From Cellvibrio sp. 79 (GTDB lineage: Bacteria > Pseudomonadota > Gammaproteobacteria > Pseudomonadales > Cellvibrionaceae), in assembly GCA_003056245.1 (NCBI GenBank), contig MVDH01000003.1:659957-723956 (forward strand): 64,000 bases of DNA, in the 5' to 3' direction. Below, in pieces: positions 45,814 to 56,633 of this stretch. Position 1 is the stretch's first letter; each line of letters begins with the position of its first letter. The notes below the pieces were generated by a model. The model made no database searches, was not told the origin of the DNA, and saw only the letters and a list, made by a program, of their open reading frames with translations. The position numbers were made by a program, and so were the translations under genes.

Positions 45814-48632
45814 TAAGTGGACTCCGCAGTGAAGTCAGGATCTGTGTGGGGGTCGATGGTTTGGGCGAGGTTGCCCAATTGCGAAAGCATCAGCAGGGCA
45901 GCACCCACCACCGTGACGTAAACCCCGATATCAAAGATCATTGCCGAGGCCAGCTCGATATCGCCTATCAGCGGCAGATGCAGGTGGGTAAAGGTGGTGG
46001 TCAGGAAGGGATGACCGAATAACCAACTGCCCATCCCCGTAAACACGGCGACTAGAATCCCGACCACACTCATACGCCCGTAGTCCACTGGCAAGCGCTG
46101 CCGCACCCATTCCGTGCCGCTGCAAATGTATTGCAGGATCAACGCAATGGCGGTGATTAAACCGGCGATAAAGCCCCCACCCGGCTGGTTGTGACCGCGC
46201 AGGAAAATAAACACCGATACCATGAGCGCGAGCGGAAAAAACATGCGCGAAAGCACGGTGATAATGATCGGGTAAGGGTCGCGCGTCCATTGGCGACCGT
46301 GGCGGTCAGTGCGTGGAACAGGCAGCTCCAGGCCTTGCAACATCAGGAATACGCCGAGACCGGCGATGGCTAAAACCGTAATTTCACCAAAGGTATCAAA
46401 GCCGCGGAAGTCCACCAGGATCACGTTGACTACATTGGTTCCGCCACCACCGCTGACACTGTTGGCGATAAAGAAGTCGGCGAGGCTCGTATCGTAGGGC
46501 CGGGTGAGGATCGCCAGGGTAAACAGGCCTACAGCAATACCGGTACCGCCTGCCAGCACCATATCGCGGATCGCCCGGCGCCAGCTGGATTCATAGGGCG
46601 TAAGTTGCGGCAAGAAATAGAGCGCGAGCATCAGCAGGATGATGGTGATCACTTCCACCGAGATTTGGGTGAGGGCCAGATCCGGGGCCGAGAACCGGAC
46701 AAACGCCAACGCAACCACTAACCCCACCGCACTCAAGGCCAATAACGCCGCGTAACGGTTGTGATGGCTGGCCACCGTGACAACAGCCGCAACGATGATG
46801 ATCGCAGCCATGATCACACTGATGCCATCGATAGGTGTCAGCGGAATCTCGCCCAAAATGTTACCCAATGGCCAGAACTCCACGGCCGCCATCACCAGGG
46901 TTGCGCCGATGATCACCGCCACTGACCGCTGCAATGAACCATTTTCCACCGCATCGGTACAACGCTGGGCAAGGCGCACTAATCGCTGGATACGTTTTTC
47001 AAACACCACTTTCTGATCAACACGGTAGCCGCGCTCATAGAAGGCGAACAAGCCTTTGCGTTGGTAGTAAAGCAACAGCCCGCCGCCCAAAGCGACAAAA
47101 CTCATCAACAATGGCAGGTTAAACCCATGCCAGATTGCCAGGTGGTAACGCGGGATATCAGTACCCAACACCGCATAAGCGGCGGCGTGTAACAGGGGCG
47201 ACACCAGCAAATTGGGCATGGTACCCAACGCCAGACACAACAGCCCCAACACCGCCATTGGCAGGATCATATACAGCGGCGCTTCGTGGGGCGGGTAGAT
47301 CGGCAGGTCTTTGTTGGGCTCGCCGTTGAAAAACACATCGTGGATAAACCGGTAGGAATAAGCCACCGCGAAAATGCCCGCAAATGTCGCCAATAGCGGA
47401 AATATGTAGCTAAAGTTCCCGAGTTGATCGAGTTTCAATGTTTCCGAGAAAAACATCTCCTTACTTAGGAAACCGTTAAGCAACGGCACCCCGGCCATGG
47501 CAGAGGCAGACACCATCGCCACAGTCGCGGTCACCGGCATAAACCGCGCCAGCCCGAAAATCTTGCGCATATCGCGCGTGCCGGTTTCGTGGTCGATAAT
47601 CCCCGCCGCCATAAACAATGACGCCTTAAAGGTCGCGTGGTTGACGATATGGAAAAGCGCGGCGATGGTGGCGAGGTCGCTACTGAAGCCGAACAACATA
47701 GTGATCAGGCCGAGATGGCTGATGGTCGAATAGGCCAGCAAGCCTTTGAGATCGTGTTTGAACAAGGCGTTATAGGCACCGAACACCAGCGTTGCCAGGC
47801 CGGTAAAGGTCACGAGGTAAAACCACAAATCCGAACCGGACAGCGCCGGGTACAACCGCGCCAGCAAAAACACGCCCGCCTTCACCATCGTCGCCGAGTG
47901 CAAATAGGCCGAGGCCGGTGTCGGTGCTGCCATGGCGTGGGGCAGCCAGAAATAGAAGGGAAACTGGGCGGATTTGGTGAAAGCGCCAATCAAAATCAGG
48001 ATCAGCACTACCGGGTACAACCAGTGGGCCTGAATCAGCGCAGCGGAATTGAGGATCATATCCAGGTTATAGGAGCCCACAATCTGGCCAAGGATTAGCG
48101 CCCCCGCCAGCAAACACAGCCCGCCAGCACCCGTGATCGCCAGCGCCATACGCGCACCTTTGCGTGCCTCGGTGCGGTGCGACCAATAGCCGATCAGCAG
48201 GAATGACATCAGGCTGGTCAGTTCCCAGAAAACGACCAGCAACAACAAATTATCGGAGAGGACGATGCCAAGCATCGCCATCATAAACAGTTGCAACAAT
48301 GCGTAGAGGCGACCGAGGGAATCCTCGCTGGAAATGTAATAGCGGGCGTAGAGAATGACCAATAAGCCGATCACCAGGATCATCAGCGCGAAGATCATTC
48401 CCAAGCCATCCAGGCGCAAGCTGAAGTCCAGACCCAGTTGGGGAACCCAGGGCTGGTGCAGGAAAAACATCTGGTGCTGGAGTAATGCAGGGGTATATTG
48501 AAGGATGAGGATCAGTGATAACGCCGGACCCAGGGCTGCCGAGATTGCACAGATATTACGCCCGAAACGCTCCGTTAGCAGGGGTAACCCGGCCCCTAAC
48601 AGGGGTAATGCAATGATCAGCAGTATCTCCAT
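45813..48632 (-). CDS. mrpA: Mrp/Pha antiporter fused subunit A-B
   Basis: 939 residues. The first ~770 are MrpA: NuoL-like core with VVFWELTSLMSFLLIGYWSH, TKSAQFPFYFWLPHAMAAPT and HIVNHATFKASLFMAAGIID. The last ~150 are an MrpB/MnhB domain (FIFLRGHNQPGGGFIAGLIT). The A-B fusion is the form seen in Pha-type six-gene operons of Gram-negative bacteria. It is first in the operon A/B, C, D, E, F, G and probably forms the main ion path. nhaA lies upstream on the same strand. Confidence 0.95.
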   Translation of the reverse strand: MEILLIIALPLLGAGLPLLTERFGRNICAISAALGPALSLILILQYTPALLQHQMFFLHQPWVPQLGLDFSLRLDGLGMIFALMILVIGLLVILYARYYISSEDSLGRLYALLQLFMMAMLGIVLSDNLLLLVVFWELTSLMSFLLIGYWSHRTEARKGARMALAITGAGGLCLLAGALILGQIVGSYNLDMILNSAALIQAHWLYPVVLILILIGAFTKSAQFPFYFWLPHAMAAPTPASAYLHSATMVKAGVFLLARLYPALSGSDLWFYLVTFTGLATLVFGAYNALFKHDLKGLLAYSTISHLGLITMLFGFSSDLATIAALFHIVNHATFKASLFMAAGIIDHETGTRDMRKIFGLARFMPVTATVAMVSASAMAGVPLLNGFLSKEMFFSETLKLDQLGNFSYIFPLLATFAGIFAVAYSYRFIHDVFFNGEPNKDLPIYPPHEAPLYMILPMAVLGLLCLALGTMPNLLVSPLLHAAAYAVLGTDIPRYHLAIWHGFNLPLLMSFVALGGGLLLYYQRKGLFAFYERGYRVDQKVVFEKRIQRLVRLAQRCTDAVENGSLQRSVAVIIGATLVMAAVEFWPLGNILGEIPLTPIDGISVIMAAIIIVAAVVTVASHHNRYAALLALSAVGLVVALAFVRFSAPDLALTQISVEVITIILLMLALYFLPQLTPYESSWRRAIRDMVLAGGTGIAVGLFTLAILTRPYDTSLADFFIANSVSGGGGTNVVNVILVDFRGFDTFGEITVLAIAGLGVFLMLQGLELPVPRTDRHGRQWTRDPYPIIITVLSRMFFPLALMVSVFIFLRGHNQPGGGFIAGLITAIALILQYICSGTEWVRQRLPVDYGRMSVVGILVAVFTGMGSWLFGHPFLTTTFTHLHLPLIGDIELASAMIFDIGVYVTVVGAALLMLSQLGNLAQTIDPHTDPDFTAEST

Positions 48633-48754
48633 GCAATCTCCTCAATAGCAACACTTACAACCGGGGAAATGATCCTCATGGATTATTGCCGCCGCCGGCA
48701 AATTCATCCATTTATGAATGGGTTAGATTTGCTCCCGCGTTTTTTGATTTCACC

Positions 48755-49951
48755 TCAGGGAGAACGTTCATTTCCGCGCAAACCGGGTTTGGGGCGGGCG
48801 ATATAGCGTAGCCACAAATACCCCAGCAGCGCAGAAACCAGCGAACCGACCAGAATGCCCAAACGGTCGCCGGATACCTGGGTTTGGGTGAATGCGAGCG
48901 AACCGATAAACAGGCTCATGGTAAAACCGATACCGCATATCACTGCCACACCATACAACTGCGACCAGCTCACATCGCCCGGTAATTTTCCAATTTTCAG
49001 TACCACCGCCAGCCAGGTAAACAACATCACCCCCACCTGTTTGCCAAGGAACAACCCCAGCGCAATACCCAGCGGCACGGGCGAGAAAATATCGCCGGGG
49101 CTCATTCCAGCCAGCGACAAACCGGCATTGGCGAAGGCAAAAATGGGCAGGATGCCGAATGCGACCGGGCTGTGCAGGTCCTTTTCCAGCTCCTTCAATG
49201 GATAGATTTCGTTGCCCTCTGCATTGTGCCCGCGATAAGGAATACACAGCGCGATGGCAACACCGGCAAGCGTTGCATGCACGCCGGATTTCAGCAGGCT
49301 GACCCACACCACCAAACCCACAATCAGGTAGGCCGATTTACTTACCACGCCCTGCCGGTTCATCACTATCAATAGCGCGATACCAATGGCCGCAATGGTC
49401 ACCGCGAGCAGGGAAAGATCGGCGGTGTAGAACAACGCAATGATGATGATCGCGCCTATATCGTCGAAGATCGCGAGCGATACCAGGAAGATCTTCAAAC
49501 TTGAGGGAATACGCGAACCGAGTAAACCCAACACGCCCAAAGCAAAGGCGATATCGGTGGCTGTAGGAATCGCCCAGCCGTGTAAAGCGTAAGGGTCATG
49601 GCGATTGATAAAGGCGTAGATCAATGCTGGCACCAGCATTCCGCCAATCGCGGCGATACCCGGCAAGGCAATTTTGGACAGCTGATTGAGCTCGCCGACT
49701 AAAACCTCGCGTTTGAGTTCAAGGCCGACGAGCAGGAAAAACAGGGCCATCAGGCCATCGTTGATCCATAGCAATAGTGGTTTAGCGATAGAAAATTCGC
49801 CGATGGCGACTATTACATCTACCGATAACAATTGGTCGTAATACGCTTTTAGCGGTGAGTTCGCAGCAATCAACGCGAGGATGGCGGCCAGAATCAGCAA
49901 AATACCGCTGGCCGCTTCCAGTTTAAAAAAGGCTTTTAACCCACGAATCAT
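48755..49951 (-). CDS. nhaA: Na+/H+ antiporter NhaA
   Basis: 398 residues from the ATG at 49951, preceded by GGGAGGTTGTGC; a start 18 bases earlier would destroy this signal. Features are [50 protein letters not shown] and [15 protein letters not shown], which contain the paired Asp of the transport site. It expels sodium using the proton gradient. It lies 122 bases before the Mrp operon, so two sodium/proton systems stand side by side. Confidence 0.97.
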   Translation of the reverse strand: MIRGLKAFFKLEAASGILLILAAILALIAANSPLKAYYDQLLSVDVIVAIGEFSIAKPLLLWINDGLMALFFLLVGLELKREVLVGELNQLSKIALPGIAAIGGMLVPALIYAFINRHDPYALHGWAIPTATDIAFALGVLGLLGSRIPSSLKIFLVSLAIFDDIGAIIIIALFYTADLSLLAVTIAAIGIALLIVMNRQGVVSKSAYLIVGLVVWVSLLKSGVHATLAGVAIALCIPYRGHNAEGNEIYPLKELEKDLHSPVAFGILPIFAFANAGLSLAGMSPGDIFSPVPLGIALGLFLGKQVGVMLFTWLAVVLKIGKLPGDVSWSQLYGVAVICGIGFTMSLFIGSLAFTQTQVSGDRLGILVGSLVSALLGYLWLRYIARPKPGLRGNERSP

Positions 49952-50029
49952 GCACAACCTCCCGACCATAACCCAAATGAATCAGGTTGGGAGAGTACAC
50001 GATTAACCTTTAGAAGGCGCCAAAAAACA

Positions 50030-50059
50030 AATGCCCGCTAAACTGCTTTAGCGGGCATT
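50030..50059 (-). terminator. Perfect 13-base hairpin terminator
   Basis: AATGCCCGCTAAA (50030-50042) pairs perfectly with TTTAGCGGGCATT (50047-50059) around CTGC. On the minus strand it is followed by TTGTTTTTTGG, so it ends a minus-strand transcript that begins upstream of nhaA; the 29-codon frame at 50103-50192 is its only candidate. Confidence 0.88.
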
Positions 50060-50102
50060 TCGGACTGGATTCCATAATTGTTTTTGTAGGGGCGACGGTG
50101 AT

Positions 50103-50192
50103 TTAGGCCGGCGACAGAACAAAAATCACCAGATGTACTGCGACAAGCACAGCAAATATACGTAATTGCTGACGAACGCTCAGGGTGATCAT
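50103..50192 (-). CDS. Possible 29-residue membrane microprotein
   Basis: The frame reads MITLSVRQQL followed by a hydrophobic stretch (RIFAVLVAVHLVIFVLSPA). AAAGGTAAG lies about ten bases before the ATG. A perfect terminator lies 43 bases after the stop, which argues for a real short transcript. It could also be a small RNA without translation. Confidence 0.45.
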   Translation of the reverse strand: MITLSVRQQLRIFAVLVAVHLVIFVLSPA

Positions 50193-50432
50193 GTTTTCTT
50201 ACCTTTTTTCTGCAATGGGGATAAACCCCTGTCTATGTTTCTATTTTTATTAAAATGATCTGCAATCACAGGCATTAGAAAAATACCTGCCGGTGATTAG
50301 CTGAATCGCAAATCCCTAGACAAGACTTTTATATCACACAAAATTGACACGTGAAAATACATTTTGGCCATTAATTCATCATTTTTCCTAAAATTAAATT
50401 TCGATTTGGAATAAAAAATTCTGTCAATAAAA

Positions 50433-50456
50433 AAGCCCGGCATTACTGCCGGGCTT
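50433..50456 (-). terminator. Terminator of the pectinase lipoprotein gene
   Basis: AAGCCCGGCA (50433-50442) pairs perfectly with TGCCGGGCTT (50447-50456) around TTAC; on the minus strand a TTTTTTATTG tail follows. Confidence 0.92.
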
Positions 50457-50480
50457 CGGATACCACCGGAGGATGGCGTA

Positions 50481-53400
50481 TTAACGAGTAGTATTAATCT
50501 TCCAAATACGAATTCCACCGCTACTATCGGTATTCCGCGTCATCAACACAAAGAGTTCTGTGACATTGGCATCAGTGATCGTGGTTGATAAAACCTGTTG
50601 GGTCGTGCCGCACGCCGAAGCGACCTTCCAGGTTTTTCCGTTTTGGTCAACGATGGCGATCTGGCCGTTCTGGCAACCCGATGCACCGGTAGCGCTACCG
50701 TTCGAATAGGTTATATCCAGGGTTATCGGGTCAGTCCCGGCGGTGACTGGCACAGAAACAAAACGGGTTACGCCACCAGCCGAATTCAATGAAGCAGGAT
50801 TAACTTGTCCACTGGTGCCTTCTACCAACACGACCGGAGCAGTACCGTTGGTAGTGTCTTTGGTTGGCGTGTCTGATTTAAGCGATGTGCCATTGTAGTT
50901 AATCGCGTAAGCCGTTCCGCCAGAGTTGTAGTGCAACCGCAAACTGCCGGCAGTCGCTGAATACAATTTGATCCCTCCAACAGTAACCGGCGTCGCGGTC
51001 ACATTAAAGTTCACGTTGGTGTTCGCGGCAGGGGCAGAAGCAACAGCGCTTTGCAATTCATTGTAGGTAGGCAACCAGCTAGTAGTAACAGGCACATGCA
51101 CCGAGCTGATTGACGAGCTGGATTCGAGACTACTACTGGCTTCGCTGGATGAAGACGACGAGTCGCTTGCCGCCGATGAACTATCGCCGGAAGAACTTGA
51201 ACTGTCGCTACTTGAACTGTCACTGCTTAAAGAGACACTTGAAGAACTTGTGCTGTCGCTGCTGTTCACCGCGTTCGAACTACTTGAGCTACTGGAACTG
51301 GACATACCGAAATTCTCACAATTTGTGTTGTCGCCCGGTAACGGGTTCCATCCGGCATTAGCGTTGTAAGCCGCAAACACCTGGGCACGGTTACAGTAAC
51401 TGCTAACGATCTCGCCAAACGATAACTGGTAACTGGCAGTCACACGCTGGCTGACATCCAGGGTGGTACCGTTCATGTCCGTGCTGGCATATTCGCGCCA
51501 ACCGCTGGTGGCGGTCGCCGTGCCCGGGTTTGGTGCAGGAGATACACTCCAGCCCTTCGGATTAATATGCGCATCCATTTTGGTATTTACGAACACGATA
51601 TTGTCGAAATAGCTAACGTTACCGCCGCTGCGCGCCAGCCATGTAGCACCATCCGGTGGCAAATTGCCCGCCGGGCCAGCACCGCGAGTCAGGTTCGAGT
51701 TAAGGAAGACAAAACCTTTATCACCCGCTGTGACGGTGCGCGCTTGCAGGATATAGCCTCCATTGGTTGGGCTTTCGCTATTACCCAGCGAGCGAATCTC
51801 ACTCTCTTCAAACAATGCGGCGCGGTTATTACCCCAGATAAAGTCCACATTTCCTGCAATCAGGCTACGGTAGAACCAGCTATAACCTTTGACCTGGATG
51901 GTGTCCTGCTCGGAAATAAAGTTGGAGTTAGTGGCGATCAGGCGGCCGATATCATTGTTGAAGTAGATTACTTCCGCCTGCTTGCCGATGCCGACCAGGC
52001 TGTCATTTTTCATGGTCAGGTTATCCAGCTTAAGCAAGTCCGAGGTTTCCACCAGGAATACGCTGCGGCCACCCGCAGGCGAACCGGCGGATTGGGAGGT
52101 ACCTGTACCACCGTTAGTATTTTCGTTATTGGTGTAATGAATCATCACCCCATTGCGGCTTTCACCCTGAATAGTCAGGTTGTTTTTGCCGCGCAGGTAA
52201 AGCAGCTCGCGGTAGTCACCGTTTTTCACGCTGATAGTTACCGGCGTATCTTTGGCCACCGTTTGTACCACGTGGTTGATAGCGCCCTGCACGGTGCGGA
52301 AATCCGCCGGACCATTATCATCCACCGTCACATCGCCCGCCGCGGGCGCTGCAGCTTTAGTGGTAAAGCTCCAGCCCGCTGACTTGCCCAAGCCTGTGAA
52401 GCTGGTGCCATTAAGGTTCGCACCGGTTACTACGCCATCAGCAATCGCCACATAGTAAGCCGTGTTGTAGGCAAGCTTGGCGTTATCTACCGTGATTGTG
52501 AGGGTATTACCGTTGATACTGAGCGGATTGCTTTTGACGATACGGTAATTGCCCTGACTTGGGTAGCCAATAGCATCGATGTTATCGCTCAGGGTGATCG
52601 TATCCACAATCGAATCATCGCCCGCTTTAAAGATGCGGATGCGACCACTAGTCCCCAGGGTTGGCGGAGCGTCAAAGGTGATGGAGAGTTTGGTATCCAC
52701 ATAGGCGTTGGCTTCGCTCACCACCGGATCAACACGGCCAGTCAGGTCATAGGTCTGCACCGGCATTACAAACTGCGGAGCGATACTGGCGCTGATGGTG
52801 TGGGTCTTGGTGGGGTCGGCACCGCTGGTCAGGGTAATAGTTGCACTACCCGCACCCACCGGGTTCAGACTGACCTGATTGCCAGTCACAGTTACATCCA
52901 CCACTGCGGTGTTGCTGGATTCAGCGGTAAAGGTATCGGTCTCCCCCGCCGTGTTTTTGGCGGTAACAGTGATGCTGGTCGGCAAGTCACCGGCTTCTGC
53001 GGTGTAGCTGGTAATGGCTGGCAATACGGTAAATTGCACCGGTTTCACATCGACATTGCCCACTTTCACATCGTCAATTTCAAATGACTTGTTGGTGGTG
53101 TAAAGGCCGATCATGCCAGCGCTGCTGAAGCTGGCATCAGTGCCGCTAATCACCGGCTGACCATTGAGGTAAACCACGATACTGCTACCTTTCAACTCCA
53201 CGCGCACGGTGTACCACACCCCATCGGTACCGCCGCGTGTGCCCTGTTCGATCGGGGTTTTGTAATCCGGGAAGAGTTTATTAGTCATAACACCATTGAC
53301 CATCTTATCGATAGCCACACGGGTATCCGCCGTCGATGTCTGCACATTCAAACCGGCGCCATACCAATTTCTGGCATCCTGCGCACGCGCCAGGATATAG

Positions 53401-56096
53401 AGCTGTTTGGTGCTAGTGGTACCGTTGTTACGCGGGCGAATACGCGCTTCCACGTAGTAATCGCCACTGGTGACCCCGGTGAATGCTGCCGGTTTGACCA
53501 AGGCCAATACCCCACCGGCGCTGTCGGCGGTGTAGCGCAGCATGTTGTCGCTATTCTGGGTGAAAATATCAAAGGTACCGGTCGGGCCCGCTACAGGCTT
53601 GAGGTTCCAATTGGGCACAGTGGAAGTAGTAGAGCCAGAGAAGTCATCACAGAAGTAAACATCCGTTCCGCAATTCATCACAATCGGCGCTTCCGATGAT
53701 GCAGCAGAAGACGAACTGCTGCTGGCAACTGAAGAACCACCACCCACACCGCCGGTAGAAGAACTCGCCCCACTGGCCGTTGAACTGCTGCTGGAGGATG
53801 ACGGCACCGGTTTGACGGTATTCGCACAATCGGTGCAATTGCCCGCACCGGCGTTGGCAATGATCGTCGCACGCAGACCGCTGGTCGCATCCAGCACGTA
53901 GCTGTAGTAAGTGGCCGGCGTCCAGTAGCTGGCAGCCGAGTTGAGTACCAGCGGTGTCGTTTGCGCAGCGGCGTTAGCAACGGCAGCAGCCATGACATCA
54001 ACCGGCGCACCATTTAAAACACTGCCCGTTTCAAAGAACAGGGTTGAGCAATCGGCATCGGTATAGCTCGCGGCTTTACACGCGTTGATCACGCTGGTGG
54101 TGTTCTTGAAGCTGACGCTATAGAGGTTTTCCACGGTCGCCTGCACTCCGTCGGTTGAAGCGGCGATATCAAACACATTGTTTTCAGCGTACATCTTTCC
54201 AAACTGACCGGTCGCCAAACCAACCGAAAATGCGTAATGGCGCTCCACCGACAGGGGCTTCAACTGGCCGTCGTACAAGTTGTTATACACATGCACCATG
54301 CCCATCCGCACCCGCGGCAAGCGCTGGGTTACATCTTTCAGGTAGTTGTGATGCATGGTGATTTTGAGGAACTTCGGCCCATTATCAGCGGCAATCGAAT
54401 CTGAACTGCCGATCAAATGGGTCTTGTCGTGATCGTGCACATAGTTGTGCGACAAGGTCACGTAGTTGGAGTTTTTACTCACATCCACTGCGCCATCGTG
54501 ATGCTGCACTTTCATTTCCGGCAGGTTGTAGGGTGCGGCATATACCGGTGGATAAAGCTTGTCGTGATTGGCTCCATCACTGAAGGTACAGTGATCGATC
54601 CACACGTGGGTCGCGCCGTCGACACTGATATTGTCGTACAACGAATTCCAGCGGCCGCCGCTATCGGTCGGGTCCCATTGCGGGAACATATCGAACGCAT
54701 CTTCAAAGTGCACGTTGCGGATGATGATGTTGTCGTAGGGTGGGCTTAAACGCACATGGCCACGCACAATTTTGGCGTTATTGTTTTTGCCGATAATGGT
54801 GGTGTTGGAGCCGATCTTGATCTGCACGACTGCTTTTTGCTTATTGGAGGCGCAGAGGCGCGCGTTTTCCCAATCGCCCGATACCGGTGCGGTACCCCAG
54901 CTGCCGTTCGGATCGTAGAAGTTTTTGTAATCCTCAAAGTTGTAGGCAACCTTGATACTAGTGCCATCAATCGGGCAGACATAATCCGCTTCGGTCTGTT
55001 CCACCAACGCCTTGTTCATATTCAGGTTGATAGTGCCATCGATATAGATGATTTTCGGGGTGCTATCCACAGTACCGGTAAAGCTGCCATCATCTTTTAT
55101 CACCAAGTTGGTATAGATCGCGGCCAGGAATTCATTGCGGTTGGTGACGGTATATGTGTGGGCTGCATCAGCCGTCACACCGCCAGTAGTACCTGTACCA
55201 CCAAGATTGTTAGTACCCACTGACGCCCAGCCATCGGCCGGATCAAATGCACTCGGAGCAACACTGGACTGGCTGCTGGAAGAAACCTCCACCGATGTGC
55301 TGCTTTCGCTGGATGAACTGCTCGTTACAACCACTGGCGCACTGCTCTCACTTGAAGAGCTGGATACCTCGGCAGGAACACTACTTTTACTCGACGAGCT
55401 AGCTGGCACCACAACGACAGGTTCACTGCTCTGGCTGGACGAACTGCTGCTTTCAATTGGCACACCCGCGAGGTCCAGTGCTTCGCGCAAATGCGCCAGC
55501 GCCTGCTGTTCCGAGACCAATGCCGTATTGGTAGAACCGGAATTGGCGACCAGATTCACCACTGCGGTGGATGCCGCAAATTGTGCAGGACTCAAGCTGA
55601 AATCAACCGCCGCTGCCGACTGCGCAGCGGTCGGGCTAATGCTAATACCATTTGCTGGGTTGCCATCAGTATCCAGCGATTGCAGCAAACGTGCGATATT
55701 CACCACCGTGGGTGAGTTGGGGTTGAGGCTTTGCGCCATATCCAGCGGGGTCACTATCCCCTTGGCTGGCACCGGCGGAAATACCAGATCGCCGATAAAG
55801 AAAGTCACTGTTTCACCCGGCAAATACGTAAATTCACCGCTCGAACTGGTAAAGCCACTCTGGGTTGCCGTGCGATAGCCAATACCACTGACAAACGCAT
55901 CAACCAACACCCCCGTCAATGGTGTCGCGTTAGTTACGCTGCTGGATTGCGCCTGGGTAGAGCTGGTAACCACCGGAGTACTCGACTGGGTATTACCGGT
56001 AGCTGAACTGGTGTGTGAGCCGCCCTTTTTGGAATCGCCGCCACAGGCAGACAACACCAGCGCCAGGCTCAACGCGGTTAGCAAATGGATTCTCAT
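50481..56096 (-). CDS. Giant lipoprotein: pectate lyase plus pectin methylesterase
   Basis: 1871 residues. Lipoprotein signal with Cys18 (ALVLSACGG), so probably anchored at the cell surface. Order: a ~150-residue N-terminal domain (VNIARLLQSLDTDGNPANG), Ser linker, PL1 pectate lyase (~290-780; VWIDHCTFSDGANHD, THLIGSSDSIAADNG, RLPRVRMGMVHVYNN), Ser linker, a LamG/DUF1080-like domain, Ig-like domains, a CE8 pectin methylesterase (~1290-1620; FRTVQGAINHV, SNFISEQDTIQVKGYSWFYR, GNVDFIWG with catalytic Asp), Ser linker, and a C-terminal ~170-residue domain of unknown role. One chain could demethylate pectin and then cleave it. The downstream flank has a strong terminator; the upstream flank carries a hairpin. 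Confidence 0.95.
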   Translation of the reverse strand: MRIHLLTALSLALVLSACGGDSKKGGSHTSSATGNTQSSTPVVTSSTQAQSSSVTNATPLTGVLVDAFVSGIGYRTATQSGFTSSSGEFTYLPGETVTFFIGDLVFPPVPAKGIVTPLDMAQSLNPNSPTVVNIARLLQSLDTDGNPANGISISPTAAQSAAAVDFSLSPAQFAASTAVVNLVANSGSTNTALVSEQQALAHLREALDLAGVPIESSSSSSQSSEPVVVVPASSSSKSSVPAEVSSSSSESSAPVVVTSSSSSESSTSVEVSSSSQSSVAPSAFDPADGWASVGTNNLGGTGTTGGVTADAAHTYTVTNRNEFLAAIYTNLVIKDDGSFTGTVDSTPKIIYIDGTINLNMNKALVEQTEADYVCPIDGTSIKVAYNFEDYKNFYDPNGSWGTAPVSGDWENARLCASNKQKAVVQIKIGSNTTIIGKNNNAKIVRGHVRLSPPYDNIIIRNVHFEDAFDMFPQWDPTDSGGRWNSLYDNISVDGATHVWIDHCTFSDGANHDKLYPPVYAAPYNLPEMKVQHHDGAVDVSKNSNYVTLSHNYVHDHDKTHLIGSSDSIAADNGPKFLKITMHHNYLKDVTQRLPRVRMGMVHVYNNLYDGQLKPLSVERHYAFSVGLATGQFGKMYAENNVFDIAASTDGVQATVENLYSVSFKNTTSVINACKAASYTDADCSTLFFETGSVLNGAPVDVMAAAVANAAAQTTPLVLNSAASYWTPATYYSYVLDATSGLRATIIANAGAGNCTDCANTVKPVPSSSSSSSTASGASSSTGGVGGGSSVASSSSSSAASSEAPIVMNCGTDVYFCDDFSGSTTSTVPNWNLKPVAGPTGTFDIFTQNSDNMLRYTADSAGGVLALVKPAAFTGVTSGDYYVEARIRPRNNGTTSTKQLYILARAQDARNWYGAGLNVQTSTADTRVAIDKMVNGVMTNKLFPDYKTPIEQGTRGGTDGVWYTVRVELKGSSIVVYLNGQPVISGTDASFSSAGMIGLYTTNKSFEIDDVKVGNVDVKPVQFTVLPAITSYTAEAGDLPTSITVTAKNTAGETDTFTAESSNTAVVDVTVTGNQVSLNPVGAGSATITLTSGADPTKTHTISASIAPQFVMPVQTYDLTGRVDPVVSEANAYVDTKLSITFDAPPTLGTSGRIRIFKAGDDSIVDTITLSDNIDAIGYPSQGNYRIVKSNPLSINGNTLTITVDNAKLAYNTAYYVAIADGVVTGANLNGTSFTGLGKSAGWSFTTKAAAPAAGDVTVDDNGPADFRTVQGAINHVVQTVAKDTPVTISVKNGDYRELLYLRGKNNLTIQGESRNGVMIHYTNNENTNGGTGTSQSAGSPAGGRSVFLVETSDLLKLDNLTMKNDSLVGIGKQAEVIYFNNDIGRLIATNSNFISEQDTIQVKGYSWFYRSLIAGNVDFIWGNNRAALFEESEIRSLGNSESPTNGGYILQARTVTAGDKGFVFLNSNLTRGAGPAGNLPPDGATWLARSGGNVSYFDNIVFVNTKMDAHINPKGWSVSPAPNPGTATATSGWREYASTDMNGTTLDVSQRVTASYQLSFGEIVSSYCNRAQVFAAYNANAGWNPLPGDNTNCENFGMSSSSSSSSSNAVNSSDSTSSSSVSLSSDSSSSDSSSSSGDSSSAASDSSSSSSEASSSLESSSSISSVHVPVTTSWLPTYNELQSAVASAPAANTNVNFNVTATPVTVGGIKLYSATAGSLRLHYNSGGTAYAINYNGTSLKSDTPTKDTTNGTAPVVLVEGTSGQVNPASLNSAGGVTRFVSVPVTAGTDPITLDITYSNGSATGASGCQNGQIAIVDQNGKTWKVASACGTTQQVLSTTITDANVTELFVLMTRNTDSSGGIRIWKINTTR

Positions 56097-56633
56097 AGTG
56101 CTCTCTTTTATCGTTATTGTGCGTCCGCACAGGTCTAACGTGCGGACAAAACAACACCGCCAGACATGCCAGCGATGGCCTCTGGTATCGACACGATGAT
56201 GAAAGCATTGCCAGTCTTGCGATTCTTATAAGGTCTGCCCCGCGATTAACAAACGAAGCAGCCAGGGCTCAAGGCCCATCACTGGTAAACAGGGTTAAAC
56301 GCAATAAATACAGGACACAACTTGCCCATTCCAGGGAAGTTGTAATGACCGAATAGCATAATTTACCGGGGAGCGAGGCTTGGGCCTCGTTAAATAATCG
56401 GCTGAACTCACTGCATTTACTTATTGGAGCAAAACGGGTGCAGTTGAATCGCCGTACATGACCACCAGACAAAAGTGAATCAAGGCCTTTTCGTGTGAAG
56501 GCGCTCGCATTTTAACCTCAAGGTTTTAATAAGCGCCAGCCCTTCCGCTGCACAATTGTTAAACAAACAGGAATAAGTGCCCCGGGATAAACAAATCCCA
56601 CCGGGGCATAACCGGAGCAAGCTCCGGCCGTAC
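56097..56633. other. Upstream region of the pectinase lipoprotein
   Basis: About 537 bases with no convincing gene. It holds the pectinase promoter region, a perfect 8-base inverted repeat near its start codon, and at the far end a compound palindrome that ends the thioredoxin-like gene. Confidence 0.55.
56123..56147. promoter_or_regulatory. Inverted repeat just upstream of the pectinase start
   Basis: GTCCGCAC (56123-56130) and GTGCGGAC (56140-56147) form a perfect 8-base inverted repeat with a 9-base spacer, 26 bases upstream of the ATG. It could be a repressor site or a 5' leader hairpin. Confidence 0.5.
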
